This document shows positions 1 to 10,500 of a stretch of DNA of 64,000 nucleotides, in pieces. The position numbers and the translations under genes are program-made. Under the pieces are notes generated by a model. That model made no database searches. It was not told the origin of the DNA and worked only from the letters and a program-made list of their open reading frames with translations. Location: contig NZ_JAJDFX010000002.1 in NCBI RefSeq assembly GCF_024704385.1, positions 3,224,001-3,288,000 of the forward strand. Reading direction: 5' to 3'. Position 1 is the stretch's first letter; every line of letters begins with the position of its first letter. Origin of the DNA: Cellulomonas sp. P24 (lineage in GTDB: Bacteria; Actinomycetota; Actinomycetes; Actinomycetales; Cellulomonadaceae).

Positions 1-159
1 CAGCGCCTCGAAGTTCTCGTAGGTGTTGCGGGTGAGCGGGTGCCGGACGCGTTGGACGACCGCCTCCGAGAGGGTCGTCGGACGGTTGGCGCGGTGATAG
101 ATCCTGTACGACTTCGACACCCCGCGCAGCGAGACGGCCGATGGCGCGGACTCCGACAT
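1..159 (-). CDS. Polysaccharide-export ABC transporter ATP-binding protein, N-terminal fragment
   Basis: Only the first 53 codons lie in the window; the gene runs off the left edge. The N-terminus reads MSESAPSAVSLRGVSKSYRI and continues with a YHRANRPTTLSEAVVQR-type segment and NTYENFEAL. This is the usual start of Wzt/TagH-type ATPases, which energise export of lipid-linked polysaccharide or teichoic acid, and the Walker A motif would come just beyond the edge. Two glycosyltransferase genes follow to the right, which fits a surface-glycan locus. The ATG at 157-159 is the only sensible start seen. The family call is good; the substrate is unknown. Confidence 0.72.
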   Translation of the reverse strand, partial: MSESAPSAVSLRGVSKSYRIYHRANRPTTLSEAVVQRVRHPLTRNTYENFEAL

Positions 160-298
160 GCGACCCCCAGAGGATGGACGCGACCGACGCCTTCGACGGC
201 AACGGTCGCGACCTCAGGCTAGCCCGAGACCGGCTCGCGCCGACCCGGATCCGGACGAATTCACCCGTTTTGCCCAGGTGGCCCGAGTGCCCGGCGGC

Positions 299-1345
299 TC
301 AGGAGACGAGCGATCGCCAGATGGCGGCGTGCGCCGCTGCGCTGCGCTCCCAGGTGAAGTCCGCCGCGCGGAGTCGTCCCCGGGCCACCATGGCCTCGAT
401 CGTCGGATCGCCCGAGATCGCCCAGACCAGTCCGTCGGCGATCCCGTCCGGGTCGGGCTCGACCAGGATCCCGGCGTCACCGCACACCTCGGGCAGCGCA
501 GAGCGGTCGGCGGCGACGACGGGGACGCCGGCGGCCATGGCCTCGAGGGCCGGCAGCCCGAACCCTTCGTAGAGCGACGGGACCACGACCGCCTCGGCAC
601 CCGCGACGAGGCCCGGAAGGATGCTCGAGGAAACCCGACCGATCGGCAGCGCGCGGGCGAGCGGACCGAACAGGGCGTCGCGTCGTGCGCTCGGGGGACC
701 GACGAGGACGAGCGTGACGTCGGGCAGCGCACCCTGGACGAGCTGCCATGCACCGGCGAGACCCTCGAGGTTCTTGCGCAGCGAGGACCCGCCGGCGTGC
801 AGGACATAACGGCCCGAGACACCGAGCGAGGCGAGCACGTCGGGTCCCAGGGGCTCCGCACGGGCGAACCTCGGGTCCACGCCGTTGGAGATCGCGTGAG
901 GGAGGGGGATGCCGAGCCTCTCGGCGACGTCGTGGGCAGCGAACGCCGAGGGGCACACGACGGCCGCCGCGCGGCGCGCCTCGGCGGCCGCGTGCGGCTC
1001 GGGTCTGGTCTCGTCGGGGAACCGCCACGCGACCGTGTCGTGGATCGTGAGGACCTCGGGTCCGGGTGCGGGCGGCAGCGAGAGCCCCATGCGGTGGACC
1101 ACGTCGGCGCGCGGGTACAGCAGCGCCCCGACGGCGCGCCTGGTGCGTGCCGAGGCGTTCGCCAGGACGTAGGAGGGAACACGGACCGTTCCGGCGAGCG
1201 GCGAGCGCAGCGTGCGCACCACGCTGCGGCGCACCTGCCAGGTCGGGCCGAGCTCGGCGGGTGCGCGTGACGCGACCTCTTCCTCGTACACCTGCTGGCC
1301 CATGGGCACGGGGACGGCGTTGGTGGCGATCGTCAGGCGAGGCAT
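299..1345 (-). CDS. Glycosyltransferase family 4 (GT-B fold)
   Basis: A 348-residue protein that probably transfers a sugar from a nucleotide or lipid donor onto a surface glycan. The C-terminal half has the retaining GT4 donor-site signature LYEGFGLPALEAMAAGVPVV (E-x7-E, near residue 260), preceded by HAGGSSLRKN, the phosphate-loop region. ISNGVDPRF links the two Rossmann domains. I chose the ATG at 1345 because GGAGGG lies seven bases upstream and because a longer frame would run into the divergent gene starting at 1441. It lies in the same direction as the export ATPase at the left edge. Acceptor and sugar cannot be told from sequence. Confidence 0.85.
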   Translation of the reverse strand: MPRLTIATNAVPVPMGQQVYEEEVASRAPAELGPTWQVRRSVVRTLRSPLAGTVRVPSYVLANASARTRRAVGALLYPRADVVHRMGLSLPPAPGPEVLTIHDTVAWRFPDETRPEPHAAAEARRAAAVVCPSAFAAHDVAERLGIPLPHAISNGVDPRFARAEPLGPDVLASLGVSGRYVLHAGGSSLRKNLEGLAGAWQLVQGALPDVTLVLVGPPSARRDALFGPLARALPIGRVSSSILPGLVAGAEAVVVPSLYEGFGLPALEAMAAGVPVVAADRSALPEVCGDAGILVEPDPDGIADGLVWAISGDPTIEAMVARGRLRAADFTWERSAAAHAAIWRSLVS

Positions 1346-1440
1346 GCGTGGCCCTCCGGTGCAGCGGATGGGGAATCCCGAGCCTAGCGGCGGATGGCGC
1401 GCTGCTAGCGTGACTCGCACGTCCGGACGAAGGGCACGCG

Positions 1441-2592
1441 ATGGCACCGCGCACGATCGCGCTCGTGGTGAGCTCGTTCGTGCCGCGCGTCGGCGGGGTC
1501 GAGGAGCACGTGCTGCACGTCGCTCTCGAGCTGCACCGGCGCGGGCACCGGCCCGTGGTGTGGAGCGTCGACCAGGGGGACGAGGGGACGGTCGCCGAGG
1601 TCGGCGGTGTGCCCGTGCGCTACCTGCCGTGCCCGCTGCCTGCGCGCAAGGCGGCTGCGCTCGCGTCGTTCGCGTACCGAGCGCCAGCAGCCGCGGTCGC
1701 GTGGCGGCGGGCCTACGTGGGCGATCGTCCCGCGCTGCTGCACGTGCACTGCTTCGGCCCGAACGGTGTCTGGGCCGGTGCGCTGGCGGACATGACCCGG
1801 ACGCCGCTGGTCGTCACGTCGCACGGGGAGACGACGGGCGACGCGCACGGCGTGTTCGACGTCTCGGGGCTCGCACGCGCCGCACTTCGTCGTGCGATGA
1901 CCACCGCGGACGCCGTGACCGGGTGCTCGCAGGCGACCCTCGACGACCTGGAGGGGCGTTTCGGTCTCGCGACAGGTCGTGGACGAGTGGTCCCGAACGG
2001 CATCGACCTCGGCGTCGCCGCGTCGCGACCGACGGGATGGGCGCTACCGGACAGATACCTGCTGGCGGTCGGCCGGGCGGTGCGGACCAAGGGGTTCGAC
2101 CTGCTCCTCGAGGCCGTGGCCCTGGCCCGGCTCCCGGAGGATCTCCACCTGGTGATCGCGGGCGACGGACCTGACCTGGCGCCGCTGCGCGCCTTCGCCG
2201 AGGCCCTCGGCATCTCGGGCACGGTGGTGTTCCCGGGCATGCTCACGCGCGGCGAGGTCGCTCACGTGATGTCGCACGCCGAGGCGCTCGTCGTGCCGAG
2301 TCGCGCCGAGGCGTTCGGCATCACCGTGCTCGAGGGCTGGCGGGCCGCGATCCCCGTCGTGGCCACCACACGCGGCGGCCCGCCCGAGTTCGTCACCGAC
2401 GGCGTCGACGGACTCCTCGTGGACCCGGTCGACGTCCGTGCCCTCGCGGCCACGCTCGAGAGGCTCGCGGCCAACCCGGCGCAACGGGCCGCGCTTGGGG
2501 CAGCCGGGCACGCTCGTGTCCCCGACTTCTCCTGGCGTCGCGTCGTGGACGAGTACGTCGCGATCTACGACCGCACGCTCGCGGGTGGTTGA
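1441..2592 (+). CDS. Glycosyltransferase family 4 (PimA/MshA-like fold)
   Basis: A 383-residue GT-B enzyme. The N-terminus has the acceptor-domain glycine loop FVPRVGGVEEHVLHVA, and the C-terminal domain has AVGRAVRTKGFDLLLEA and SRAEAFGITVLEGWRAAIPV, the E-x7-E donor motif near residues 285-295. The ATG at 1441 has GAAGGG upstream. The gene is divergent from the GT4 at 299-1345 across 95 bases. Its last 28 bases overlap the convergent PAP2 gene. PimA and MshA belong to the same family, but there is no inositol-specific context here, so a role in surface polysaccharide synthesis is inferred from the neighbours. Confidence 0.85.
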   Translation: MAPRTIALVVSSFVPRVGGVEEHVLHVALELHRRGHRPVVWSVDQGDEGTVAEVGGVPVRYLPCPLPARKAAALASFAYRAPAAAVAWRRAYVGDRPALLHVHCFGPNGVWAGALADMTRTPLVVTSHGETTGDAHGVFDVSGLARAALRRAMTTADAVTGCSQATLDDLEGRFGLATGRGRVVPNGIDLGVAASRPTGWALPDRYLLAVGRAVRTKGFDLLLEAVALARLPEDLHLVIAGDGPDLAPLRAFAEALGISGTVVFPGMLTRGEVAHVMSHAEALVVPSRAEAFGITVLEGWRAAIPVVATTRGGPPEFVTDGVDGLLVDPVDVRALAATLERLAANPAQRAALGAAGHARVPDFSWRRVVDEYVAIYDRTLAGG

Positions 2593-3278
2593 CGCGCGCC
2601 GGGCGCGGGTAGTGCGCCGTCGTCGGGGCGACGGTCGCCGCCCTGACTCCTCGACAGTGCGGGGCCGCCGATCCCGCTGAGCCAGAGGACGGCTGCTGTC
2701 ACGAGGAGGACGGTGAGGATCGAGCCGACGACGTCGCTGGGCCGGTGGGCGAACCCGACCACCGACGCGACGGCGGCGAGCACGGAGGCCCCGGCGGCCG
2801 TGACCGGGACGAGGGGAGGGCGCGGGCTGGGCCACAGGAGGACGGCGCCGACGGCGAGCGCTGCGACGACCGTGACGTGACCGGACGGGAAGGTGTTCTG
2901 CCGATAGCCGTCGTCGCCGAAGAACGGGCGGCCCAGCGTCGTCTTGAGCATCGCGGACATCCCGATGGAGACGGCGATGACGGCCGCGGCGGACGCGGTC
3001 TCGCACCAGGCGCGGCGACGCGTGGCGGCGATCGTGAGGAGACCCACGGTGATCGCCCCGAGAGGCAGGAGCCCCTGCCTCAGCAGCGCGGCAGGAGGAG
3101 CGAGCACCACGTTGAAGGTCTGCGCCCGCGCGAAGAGCATGCTGTCGAGATGCTGGCCGGACGGCGTCCGGACCCACCAGGTGTACAGAACCGCCAGCAG
3201 GCTGAGGAGCGTCAGGCACGCGGTGAGCATCGTCACCGGGTCGCGCTGCGGGCAGGTCCGCCTCGGGATGACTCGCAC
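2565..3278 (-). CDS. PAP2-family membrane phosphatase
   Basis: A polytopic membrane phosphatase of the phosphatidic acid phosphatase type 2 family, which removes phosphate from lipid phosphates (phosphatidate, undecaprenyl pyrophosphate or similar) at the membrane surface. The three active-site patches are visible in order: LKTTLGRPFF, NTFPSGHVTV and GFAHRPSDVVGS. About five to six hydrophobic segments are present. I picked the GTG at 3276-3278 because a GAGGGGGG tract precedes it. GTG at 3371 and ATG at 3230 are alternatives, giving 268 or 221 residues. Its 3' end overlaps the neighbouring glycosyltransferase gene by 28 bases. It may recycle a polyprenyl carrier for the glycan locus, which is inference. 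Confidence 0.82.
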   Translation of the reverse strand: MRVIPRRTCPQRDPVTMLTACLTLLSLLAVLYTWWVRTPSGQHLDSMLFARAQTFNVVLAPPAALLRQGLLPLGAITVGLLTIAATRRRAWCETASAAAVIAVSIGMSAMLKTTLGRPFFGDDGYRQNTFPSGHVTVVAALAVGAVLLWPSPRPPLVPVTAAGASVLAAVASVVGFAHRPSDVVGSILTVLLVTAAVLWLSGIGGPALSRSQGGDRRPDDGALPAPGARQPPASVRS

Positions 3279-3431
3279 CTGCCCCCCTCGGTCGCGACGC
3301 CCCGTGCCGCCGGTCTCGCCGGTCGGCAGGAGTCCTTGGCCGAGCGCAGGACGCGGCAAGGAGGTAGCCACAGTAGGGCACGACGCCGGTCTCGACCACC
3401 GACCGCCGGACGGTCCCCCCGCATGTTCCGC

Positions 3432-4619
3432 CTATGCGTTGACGGCGTCCAGCTCGCGCACCACCCGCTGGGCGATCTCCAGGCTCGCGGTTGCCGCCGG
3501 CGACGGGGCGTTGATCACATGGACCTGGCGCGGGGCGCTACGGAGCAGGAAGTCGTCGACCAGGCTGCCGTCGCGGGCGAGCGCCTGGGCGCGAACGCCC
3601 GCCGGGGCGGGGACCAGGTCCGCCGCCGTGATCCCCGGCACGAGGTCCGCAAGGCTCGCCGCGAACCGGCGGCGTGACAGTGAGCGGAGCACCTCACGCG
3701 CCCCAGGTACGACGTTGCGTGCCCCCATGCGCCACAGTCCTGGCCACGAGAGCGCGTTCCCGACGTCGCGGACGTCGACGTCACGCCACGTGTAGCCCTC
3801 TCGGGCGAGAGCGAGCACCGCGTTGGGTCCGGCGTGCACACCGCCAGTGATCATGCGGGTCAGATGCACGCCGAGGAACGGGAACCGCGGGTCCGGGACG
3901 GGGTAGACCAGGCCGTTCACGAGGGTCGAGGCCTCTGGGGTCAGCTCGAAGTACTCTCCGCGGAACGGCACGATCCGCGCGCCCGGGTCGACACCCGCGG
4001 CAAGGGCGACGCGATCGGCGTGCAGCCCCGCACAGGCGACGAGGGAGTCCGCCCGGTGGGTGTCACGTGACGTGCGGACGACGACACCCGCACCGTCGGT
4101 CCGGGCGCCGACGTACTGCTCCGTGAAGCGGATCTCCCCGCCGTGGTCCGTCACGGTCGCCGCCAGCGCCCGACACACCCCGGTGTAGTCGACGCTCCCC
4201 GTGCTCTCGACGCGGAGCGCACCGACGCACCGGACGTGCGGTTCGTACTCGTGCGCCTCGTCCGGATCGACAAGGCGGGCCGGGACGTCGTTGGCCGTGG
4301 CCCGTGCTGCCAGGGCATGCAGACCGGGCAGCTGCCCGGGGTTCGTCGCGACCACGAGCTTGCCGCAGACCGACACGGCGACTCCGTGCTCGCGTGCGAA
4401 CGCGACCATGGAACGCGCCCCGGCCGCCGCGAGGGTGGCCTTCAGGCTGCCCGGCGCGTAGTAGAGCCCCGAATGGATGACTCCGGAGTTGCGACCCGTC
4501 TGGTGCAGGGCGAAAGACGCCTCCTTCTCCAGCACGACGACCTCGTCGCCTCGCTCGGCGAGCCGGGCGGCGACGGCCAGACCGACGATCCCTGTTCCGA
4601 CGACGATCACGCGTGCCAT
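3432..4619 (-). CDS. lhgO: L-2-hydroxyglutarate oxidase-like FAD oxidoreductase
   Basis: A 395-residue FAD-dependent enzyme of the DAO superfamily. The N-terminus VIVVGTGIVGLAVAARLAER is the dinucleotide-binding fold, followed by VVLEKE and the LhgO signature HQTGRNSGVIHSGLYY. The C-terminus has GVRAQALARDGSLVDDF and VINAPSPAATASLEIA, both typical of LhgO. The enzyme oxidises L-2-hydroxyglutarate to 2-oxoglutarate, passing electrons to oxygen or the membrane. Start at the ATG 4617-4619, with a perfect AAGGAGG upstream; the open frame continues about 100 codons further without coding character. It is probably a stand-alone metabolic gene. Confidence 0.86.
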   Translation of the reverse strand: MARVIVVGTGIVGLAVAARLAERGDEVVVLEKEASFALHQTGRNSGVIHSGLYYAPGSLKATLAAAGARSMVAFAREHGVAVSVCGKLVVATNPGQLPGLHALAARATANDVPARLVDPDEAHEYEPHVRCVGALRVESTGSVDYTGVCRALAATVTDHGGEIRFTEQYVGARTDGAGVVVRTSRDTHRADSLVACAGLHADRVALAAGVDPGARIVPFRGEYFELTPEASTLVNGLVYPVPDPRFPFLGVHLTRMITGGVHAGPNAVLALAREGYTWRDVDVRDVGNALSWPGLWRMGARNVVPGAREVLRSLSRRRFAASLADLVPGITAADLVPAPAGVRAQALARDGSLVDDFLLRSAPRQVHVINAPSPAATASLEIAQRVVRELDAVNA

Positions 4620-4830
4620 GGTCAGGCCTCCTTGACGGCGGATCGCATCCGGAGCCGCCGGTCCCTCGGACAGCATCAGGATAGGGCCCGTCGCGTGGGC
4701 CGATCGGCCGATTCGCCGCCCGTCGTACGCTGGTGGTTCGTGGCGCAGCGACTCCTGTTCTCGAGGTGTCACGGTCGACGCGCGTGGGGCGGGTGCGACG
4801 GTCAGCCGTAGCGACTGGCGAGGAGGACTG

Positions 4831-5982
4831 GTGAGGTCCGTGACGCAAGCGTTGTCCACGCTCGGTCCGTCCGAGATCGAAGCCTGGCGTGATCTCTCGC
4901 GGCGCGCCGTGGAACCCAACCCCTACTTCGACGTCGACTTCCTGCTCAGCGCCCACCGGTGGTTGCGCCCGGACACCGATCCCCTGGTGGCCATGGTCTC
5001 GGACGCCGGAGAGCTCCGTGCGGTCCTCCCGTTCGTGGAGCGACGGAACGTGAGGCATCTGCCGGTCGTCGTGCGCAGCACGTCGGCACCGCTCGGGGCG
5101 ACCGTCGCCGACCTCCACCTGCCCCTCCTCGCGCCGGGTGACCTCGAGGCGGCCGGGGACGTGCTCCTCCGAGAGCTCGGCCGGTCCGTGCACGGACGGC
5201 CCGTCGTGGTCGAGTTCGGGGTGATCCGACTCGAGGGGCCCGTGTGGGGCGCGATCGAACGGGTTGCCTCCGCGAGAGGACGCCGACTCATGGTGCGCAG
5301 CGAGTCCGCCCGCGGCGCCGTGCGCCCGGTCCTGCGCGACACTGGTGGCGTCGCGCAGGGTGCTGTCGGCGTCGGCACCGACGCCCTCAGCCACCTGTCG
5401 ACGTCGCGGCGGAAGTCCGTCGCCCGGTCGATGAGGGCGATCCGGTCCGAGCTCGGGCCTCTGACCTGGGTGGATCGGACCGGTGATCTCACGGCGGTCG
5501 ACGACTTCGTCCGGCTCGAGGCAGAGGGCTGGAAGGGTGACCCGGGCGAGGGAGGCGAAGGCGTGGTCGCGGTCAGGGGCGGGGAGCGGTGGTTCCACGA
5601 CGTGACGTCGAGGCTGCGTTCCGAGGGTCGGCTGCATGTGGGAGAGCTGCAGGCCGGCGGGAATCGCGTCTTCATGTCGGTCGACATGAGGTCGGGCGAC
5701 CAGTGGTTCGGGATGCGTGACGTGTACGACGAGCGCTACGCGCGGTTCGGTCCGGGGACGATCGGTCGCCTGGCCGAGATCGCGTGGTTCCGGACCCAGG
5801 AGCTCCGGCTCTTCGACTCGTGCGTCAACCCGACCCGGTACCCCCATGCGGCGACGCTCTACCCGGACCGCGCGAAGGTCGGGCGGGTCCTGGTCGCCGT
5901 CAACCTCCCTGCCGCCGTCGGTCTCACCGTGGCCGAACGGGCTCGACGGGAGCTCAGACGGCGCACCGGGGAGGCATCGTGA
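4831..5982 (+). CDS. GNAT-fold acyltransferase, CelD/BioF2-like (Acetyltransf_6)
   Basis: A 383-residue cytosolic protein resembling CelD/FemAB-type acyltransferases found in exopolysaccharide loci. Visible features are the N-terminal YFDVDFLLSAHRWLRPDTDPL block, the central STSRRKSVARSMRAI segment, and LEAEGWKG followed by LHVGELQAGG and RFGPGTIGRLAEIAWF, characteristic of the Acetyltransf_6 domain. Start GTG 4831 has GAGGAGG four bases upstream. Its stop overlaps the start of the following apiosidase-like lipoprotein gene (GTGA), so the two are translationally coupled. Probably it modifies a surface sugar; the substrate is unknown. Confidence 0.75.
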   Translation: MRSVTQALSTLGPSEIEAWRDLSRRAVEPNPYFDVDFLLSAHRWLRPDTDPLVAMVSDAGELRAVLPFVERRNVRHLPVVVRSTSAPLGATVADLHLPLLAPGDLEAAGDVLLRELGRSVHGRPVVVEFGVIRLEGPVWGAIERVASARGRRLMVRSESARGAVRPVLRDTGGVAQGAVGVGTDALSHLSTSRRKSVARSMRAIRSELGPLTWVDRTGDLTAVDDFVRLEAEGWKGDPGEGGEGVVAVRGGERWFHDVTSRLRSEGRLHVGELQAGGNRVFMSVDMRSGDQWFGMRDVYDERYARFGPGTIGRLAEIAWFRTQELRLFDSCVNPTRYPHAATLYPDRAKVGRVLVAVNLPAAVGLTVAERARRELRRRTGEAS

Positions 5983-7474
5983 GGGCGCGATCGTGCTCGG
6001 CGCGCCGAGCACGGTGGGCCCTCGCCGGGCTGTCGGCGACGCTGATGGCCCTCGCAGGCTGCACCGCAGGCCCCGACCCGACAGCCACGGGAACGAGCCC
6101 GGTCGCAACCGCCAGCACGGGTGCCGGCCTGGGCACCGACGCGCCGTCACCTTCGCTCTCGCCGTCGCCTTCGCCTTCGGTCGAGACGCAGACGCCCGCA
6201 CCCGCTGCGAGACAGGATCCACCGGTCGTCGCGGGAGTGAGCGGGGACAGGCGATACCTCGTCGACCAGCGTGGAGCTCCGATCCTCCTCCACGCCGAGA
6301 CGATCTGGGCGGTGACCAAGTCGCTGAGCGTGGACGAGACCGTCGAGCACCTCCGGCTCCGTGCGAGCCAGGGCTTCAACGCCGTCCTCGTCAGTCCCTT
6401 CCCCTGGATCGGGAAGCCCGGCGACTCCCGGTTCACCCAGGACGGACTCCAACCCTTCGACGGCTCCGTGGATCGGCTCGACCCGGCGTACTGGGCCAGG
6501 TTCGACTCGATCCTCGCCACGGCCCGTTCGCTCGGGATCACCGTCTTCATCGCTCCCGGGGAGCGGACGTCGGGTTCAAGGAGAACGGGTACGCCTACGA
6601 CGCACGTCTGGCACGCTCGTTCGGAGCGGCGCTGGCGGCGCGATACCGCGGTGTCCCGGGGATCGTGTGGCTCCTCGGGGTGGACTACTACCGCGAGTAC
6701 TGGACGACGTACGACCCGATGATGCGTGCCTTCGTCGAGGGGCTTCGCAACGGCGGCGACACGCACCCCGTGACGGTGCAGCTGGGCACCCCGTCGACGT
6801 CCTCCGACAGCCCCGGCCTCCGCGACATCGTCGATCTCGAGGCTGTCTACACCTATCGCCCGACGTACGCCGAGGTGCTCACGGCCTACGCGCGGGACGC
6901 CGGTCCGACGATCCTCATCGAGGCGAACTTCGAGGGCGAGAACAACGAAGGCGGGCCGCCGACCACGAACGCGACGCTTCGTCGTCAGACCTTGTGGACG
7001 CTGACGTCCGGGGGTGTGGGCGCCACCTACGGCAATCGGCAGGTGTGGCAGTTCGCGGACGGGTGGCAGCGTGCCCGCGACACGACGGCGGTCAAGGAGA
7101 TGCAGGTCGAGTTCGACCTGTTCGACAGCATCGAGTGGTGGCGCCTCGTGCCGGACGCCCGTGGCGCGTTCCTCGTCTCCGGGCGAGGCGCCGACGTGAC
7201 GACCGGGACGGAGAACGGCGGCTTCGCGGACGTGCTGGAGTCGGATCGTGCGACGGCGGCGATCTCGCCGGACGGGACGCTCGCGGTCGTCTACGTCCCG
7301 ACGGCCCGGACGATCGGGATCGACAGGTCGCGGCTCGCCGCGTCCGTGTCCGCGTGGTGGGTCGATCCGACGACGGGCAGCCGGCGCGAGGCCGCGATCT
7401 CCGACAGGTTCACGACCCCCGGCACGAACGCGGCAGGCGCGGCGGACTGGATCCTCCTGTTCGGTCCGGCGTGA
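5979..7474 (+). pseudogene. DUF4038 apiosidase-like (GH140-type) lipoprotein, interrupted by a frameshift
   Basis: The N-terminal part (GTG 5979, overlapping the upstream stop) encodes a lipoprotein signal with lipobox LAGC, a Ser/Thr/Pro linker and the DUF4038 start RRYLVDQRGAPILLHAETIW. This frame is lost after ITVFIAPG near 6558. The remainder continues in another frame as ADVGFKENGYAYDARL, PGIVWLLGVDYY, LIEANFEGENNEGG, then the C-terminal domain ending WILLFGPA at 7474. Restoring one G in the GGGG run at 6558-6561 joins them into one 498-residue protein with a continuous motif order. Family members are glycoside hydrolases (apiosidase type) with a C-terminal putative collagen-binding domain. 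The shift may be a true inactivation or a homopolymer sequencing error. Confidence 0.8.
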
Positions 7475-7522
7475 TCGTCGGGCACCACGCGACCTGGCCC
7501 GGACCCCTCGCGGGAGCGCTCG

Positions 7523-7564
7523 TAGACTGACGTGCGCACCTCGGCTCCGGACGGATCCGAGGTG
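7523..7564 (+). promoter_or_regulatory. mfd promoter (-10 TAGACT) and leader hairpin
   Basis: TAGACT at 7523-7528 matches the actinobacterial TANNNT -10 element; no convincing -35 is visible. The predicted transcript begins near 7535 with a leader of about 65 bases. That leader opens with a perfect 8-bp stem, CACCTCGG (7537-7544) pairing with CCGAGGTG (7557-7564). The hairpin may stabilise the mRNA or be regulatory; no known riboswitch is recognised. Confidence 0.4.
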
Positions 7565-7599
7565 GTCGTGCTGCCGTCGCCGTGCTCTCGAAGGACATC

Positions 7600-10500
7600 A
7601 TGGATCTCTCAGGCCTCCTCCCCGCCCTGCTCGTGGACCCGGGCGCCGCGCTCGCGGTCGAGCAGGTGCGCACGCGCGGCGCGGTGGACGTCGTCGGTCC
7701 GCGCGGTGTCCAGGCGCCGCTGCTCGCCGCTCTCGCCGGTGTCCGTGCACCCGTGGCCGCAGGGGCCGGACCGGCATCCGCTGCCGACGCCGGGCGACCG
7801 CTCGTCGTGGTGACGGCCACCGGCCGCGATGCCGACGAGCTCGCCGAGTCGCTCCGGTGCTACCTGCCGGCGGACGCGGTCGCCGTGCTCCCGTCGTGGG
7901 AGACGCTCCCGCACGAGCGGCTCTCGCCTCGCAGCGACACCGTGGCGCGTCGGCTCGCGGTGTTCCGCCGGCTCGCGCACCCGACGGCGGACGGTGGTCC
8001 GACCGGGGAGATCCGGGTGCTCGTCGTGCCGGTCCGCGCCCTCCTGCAGCCGGTCGTGAACGGTCTGGGCGAGCTCGAGCCGGTGCAGCTCGCGGTCGGT
8101 GACGACGCCGACCTGGCCGAGGTCGCGGACCGCCTCGTCGCCGCGGCGTACGCGCGTGTGGACATGGTGGAGCGCCGGGGCGAGTTCGCGGTCCGCGGCG
8201 GGATCCTCGACGTGTTCCCGCCGACAGAGGACCACCCGCTGCGCATCGAGTTCTGGGGCGAGACGGTCGAGGAGATCCGCTGGTTCGCGGTCGCCGACCA
8301 GCGCAGCCTCGAGGTCGCCACGCACGGGCTGTGGGCGCCGCCGTGCCGCGAGATCCTGCTGACCGACGACGTCCGTGACCGTGCGGCCGCCCTCGTCGAC
8401 CGGCTGCCCGGTGCCGCCGAGATGCTGGAGAAGCTCGGTGCGGGTATCGCTGTCGAGGGGATGGAGTCGCTCGCGCCTGCGCTCGTGGACTCGATGGTGC
8501 CGGTGGTCGACCTCGTCCCGGCGGATGCGCTCCTGGTCGTGTGCGACCCCGAGCGGGTCCGGCGTCGGGCGCACGACCTCGTCGCGACGACCGAGGAGTT
8601 CCTCGCGGCGGCGTGGACGTCCGCCGCCGCCGGCGCGGCGACGCCGCTCGACCTCAGTGCGGCGTCGTTCCTGACGTTCGCCCAGGTGCGTGACAGTGCG
8701 GCGGCCCGAGGGCTGGGCTGGTGGACCCTCGCTCCGTTCGGGCTCGGCGCCTCGACGGCGGACGCCGGCGGTGGCCCGGGAGCCGACGCCGTGCTGGTCG
8801 ACCCGGTGGCTCTCGACGAGGTGGACCAGAGCCTGACGATCGCCGCGCGCGACGTCGAGGGCTACCGCGGGGACGTCGGCCGGGCGATCGACGACCTCCG
8901 CACCCTGCAGCGCGCCGGATGGCGGCTGGTGCTCACGACCGAGGGGCACGGGCCCGCGCAACGGATGGTCGAGCAGCTCTCTGCCGCCGACGTCCCGGCG
9001 CGACTCGTCTCGGCGATCCACGACGAGCCCGAGGAGGGCATCGTCCTCGTGGTCCCGGCGAGCGCAGGCCCCGGCTTCGTCGCCACCGAGCTGCGGCTCG
9101 CGGTGTTCTCCGAGCAGGACCTCACCGGACGCGCCGGGTCGTCGACACGCGACATGCGCAAGATGCCCTCGCGCCGACGCAACACGGTCGACCCGCTCTC
9201 GCTCCGGCCGGGCGACCACGTGGTCCACGAGCAGCACGGCGTCGGACGGTTCGTCGAGCTCGTCCAGCGAACCCTCGGCACGGGTGCGGCGGCGGCCACG
9301 CGCGAGTACCTCGTGATCGAGTACGCGTCCTCGAAGCGCGGGCAGCCGGGCGACCGGCTGTACGTCCCGACGGACCAGCTCGACCAGGTGACCAAGTACG
9401 TCGGTGGCGAGTCGCCGGCGCTGAACAAGATGGGCGGGTCGGACTGGGCCAAGACGAAGGGTCGGGCCCGCAAGGCGGTCAAGGAGATCGCCGGTGAGCT
9501 GATCCGGCTGTACTCCGCGCGGATGGCGACGTCCGGGCACGCGTTCAGCCCGGACACCCCGTGGCAGCGCGAGCTCGAGGACGCGTTCGCGTACATCGAG
9601 ACCCCCGACCAGCTCTCCACGATCGACGAGGTCAAGGCCGACATGGAGAAGCCCGTGCCGATGGATCGGCTGGTGTGCGGCGACGTCGGCTACGGCAAGA
9701 CGGAGATCGCGATCCGCGCGGCGTTCAAGGCGGTCCAGGACGGCAAGCAGGTCGCCGTCCTCGTCCCGACGACGCTGCTCGTCCAGCAGCACCTCGACAC
9801 GTTCGCGGAGCGGTACGCGCCCTACCCGGTGACGGTCAAGGCGCTCTCGCGGTTCCAGAGCGCGGCGGAGAGCAAGGAGGTGGTCGACGGCCTCGCCGAC
9901 GGCACCGTCGACGTCGTCATCGGGACCCATCGGCTGATCACCGGGGAGGTGCGCTTCAAGGACCTCGGGCTGGTGGTCGTCGACGAGGAGCAGCGCTTCG
10001 GCGTCGAGCACAAGGAGACGCTCAAGCAGCTGCGCACCAACGTGGACGTCCTGGCGATGAGCGCGACGCCGATCCCGCGCACCCTCGAGATGGCGGTGAC
10101 GGGGATCCGGGAGATGTCGACCCTCGCCACCCCGCCCGAGGAGCGTCACCCCGTGCTGACCTTCGTCGGGGCGTACGACGAGAAGCAGATCACGGCTGCC
10201 GTCCGGCGTGAGCTGCTGCGCGAGGGCCAGGTCTTCTACGTGCACAACAAGGTCGACTCGATCGAGCGGGCGGCAGCGCGTCTGAAGGAGCTCGTCCCGG
10301 AGGCCCGGATCGCGGTGGCGCACGGGAAGATGGGAGAGCACCAGCTCGAACGCGTGATCGTCGACTTCTGGGAGAAGAAGTTCGACGTCCTGGTCTGCAC
10401 GACGATCATCGAGACCGGCCTCGACATCTCGAACGCCAACACGCTGATCCTCGAGCGTGCCGACCTGCTCGGGCTGTCCCAGCTCCACCAGCTGCGGGGA

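Noticed and set aside
4063-6222. A 719-codon antisense frame across the lhgO and CelD-like region
   Set aside because: Its right part is antisense to the CelD gene and its left part an out-of-frame copy of lhgO; composition is that of a shadow.
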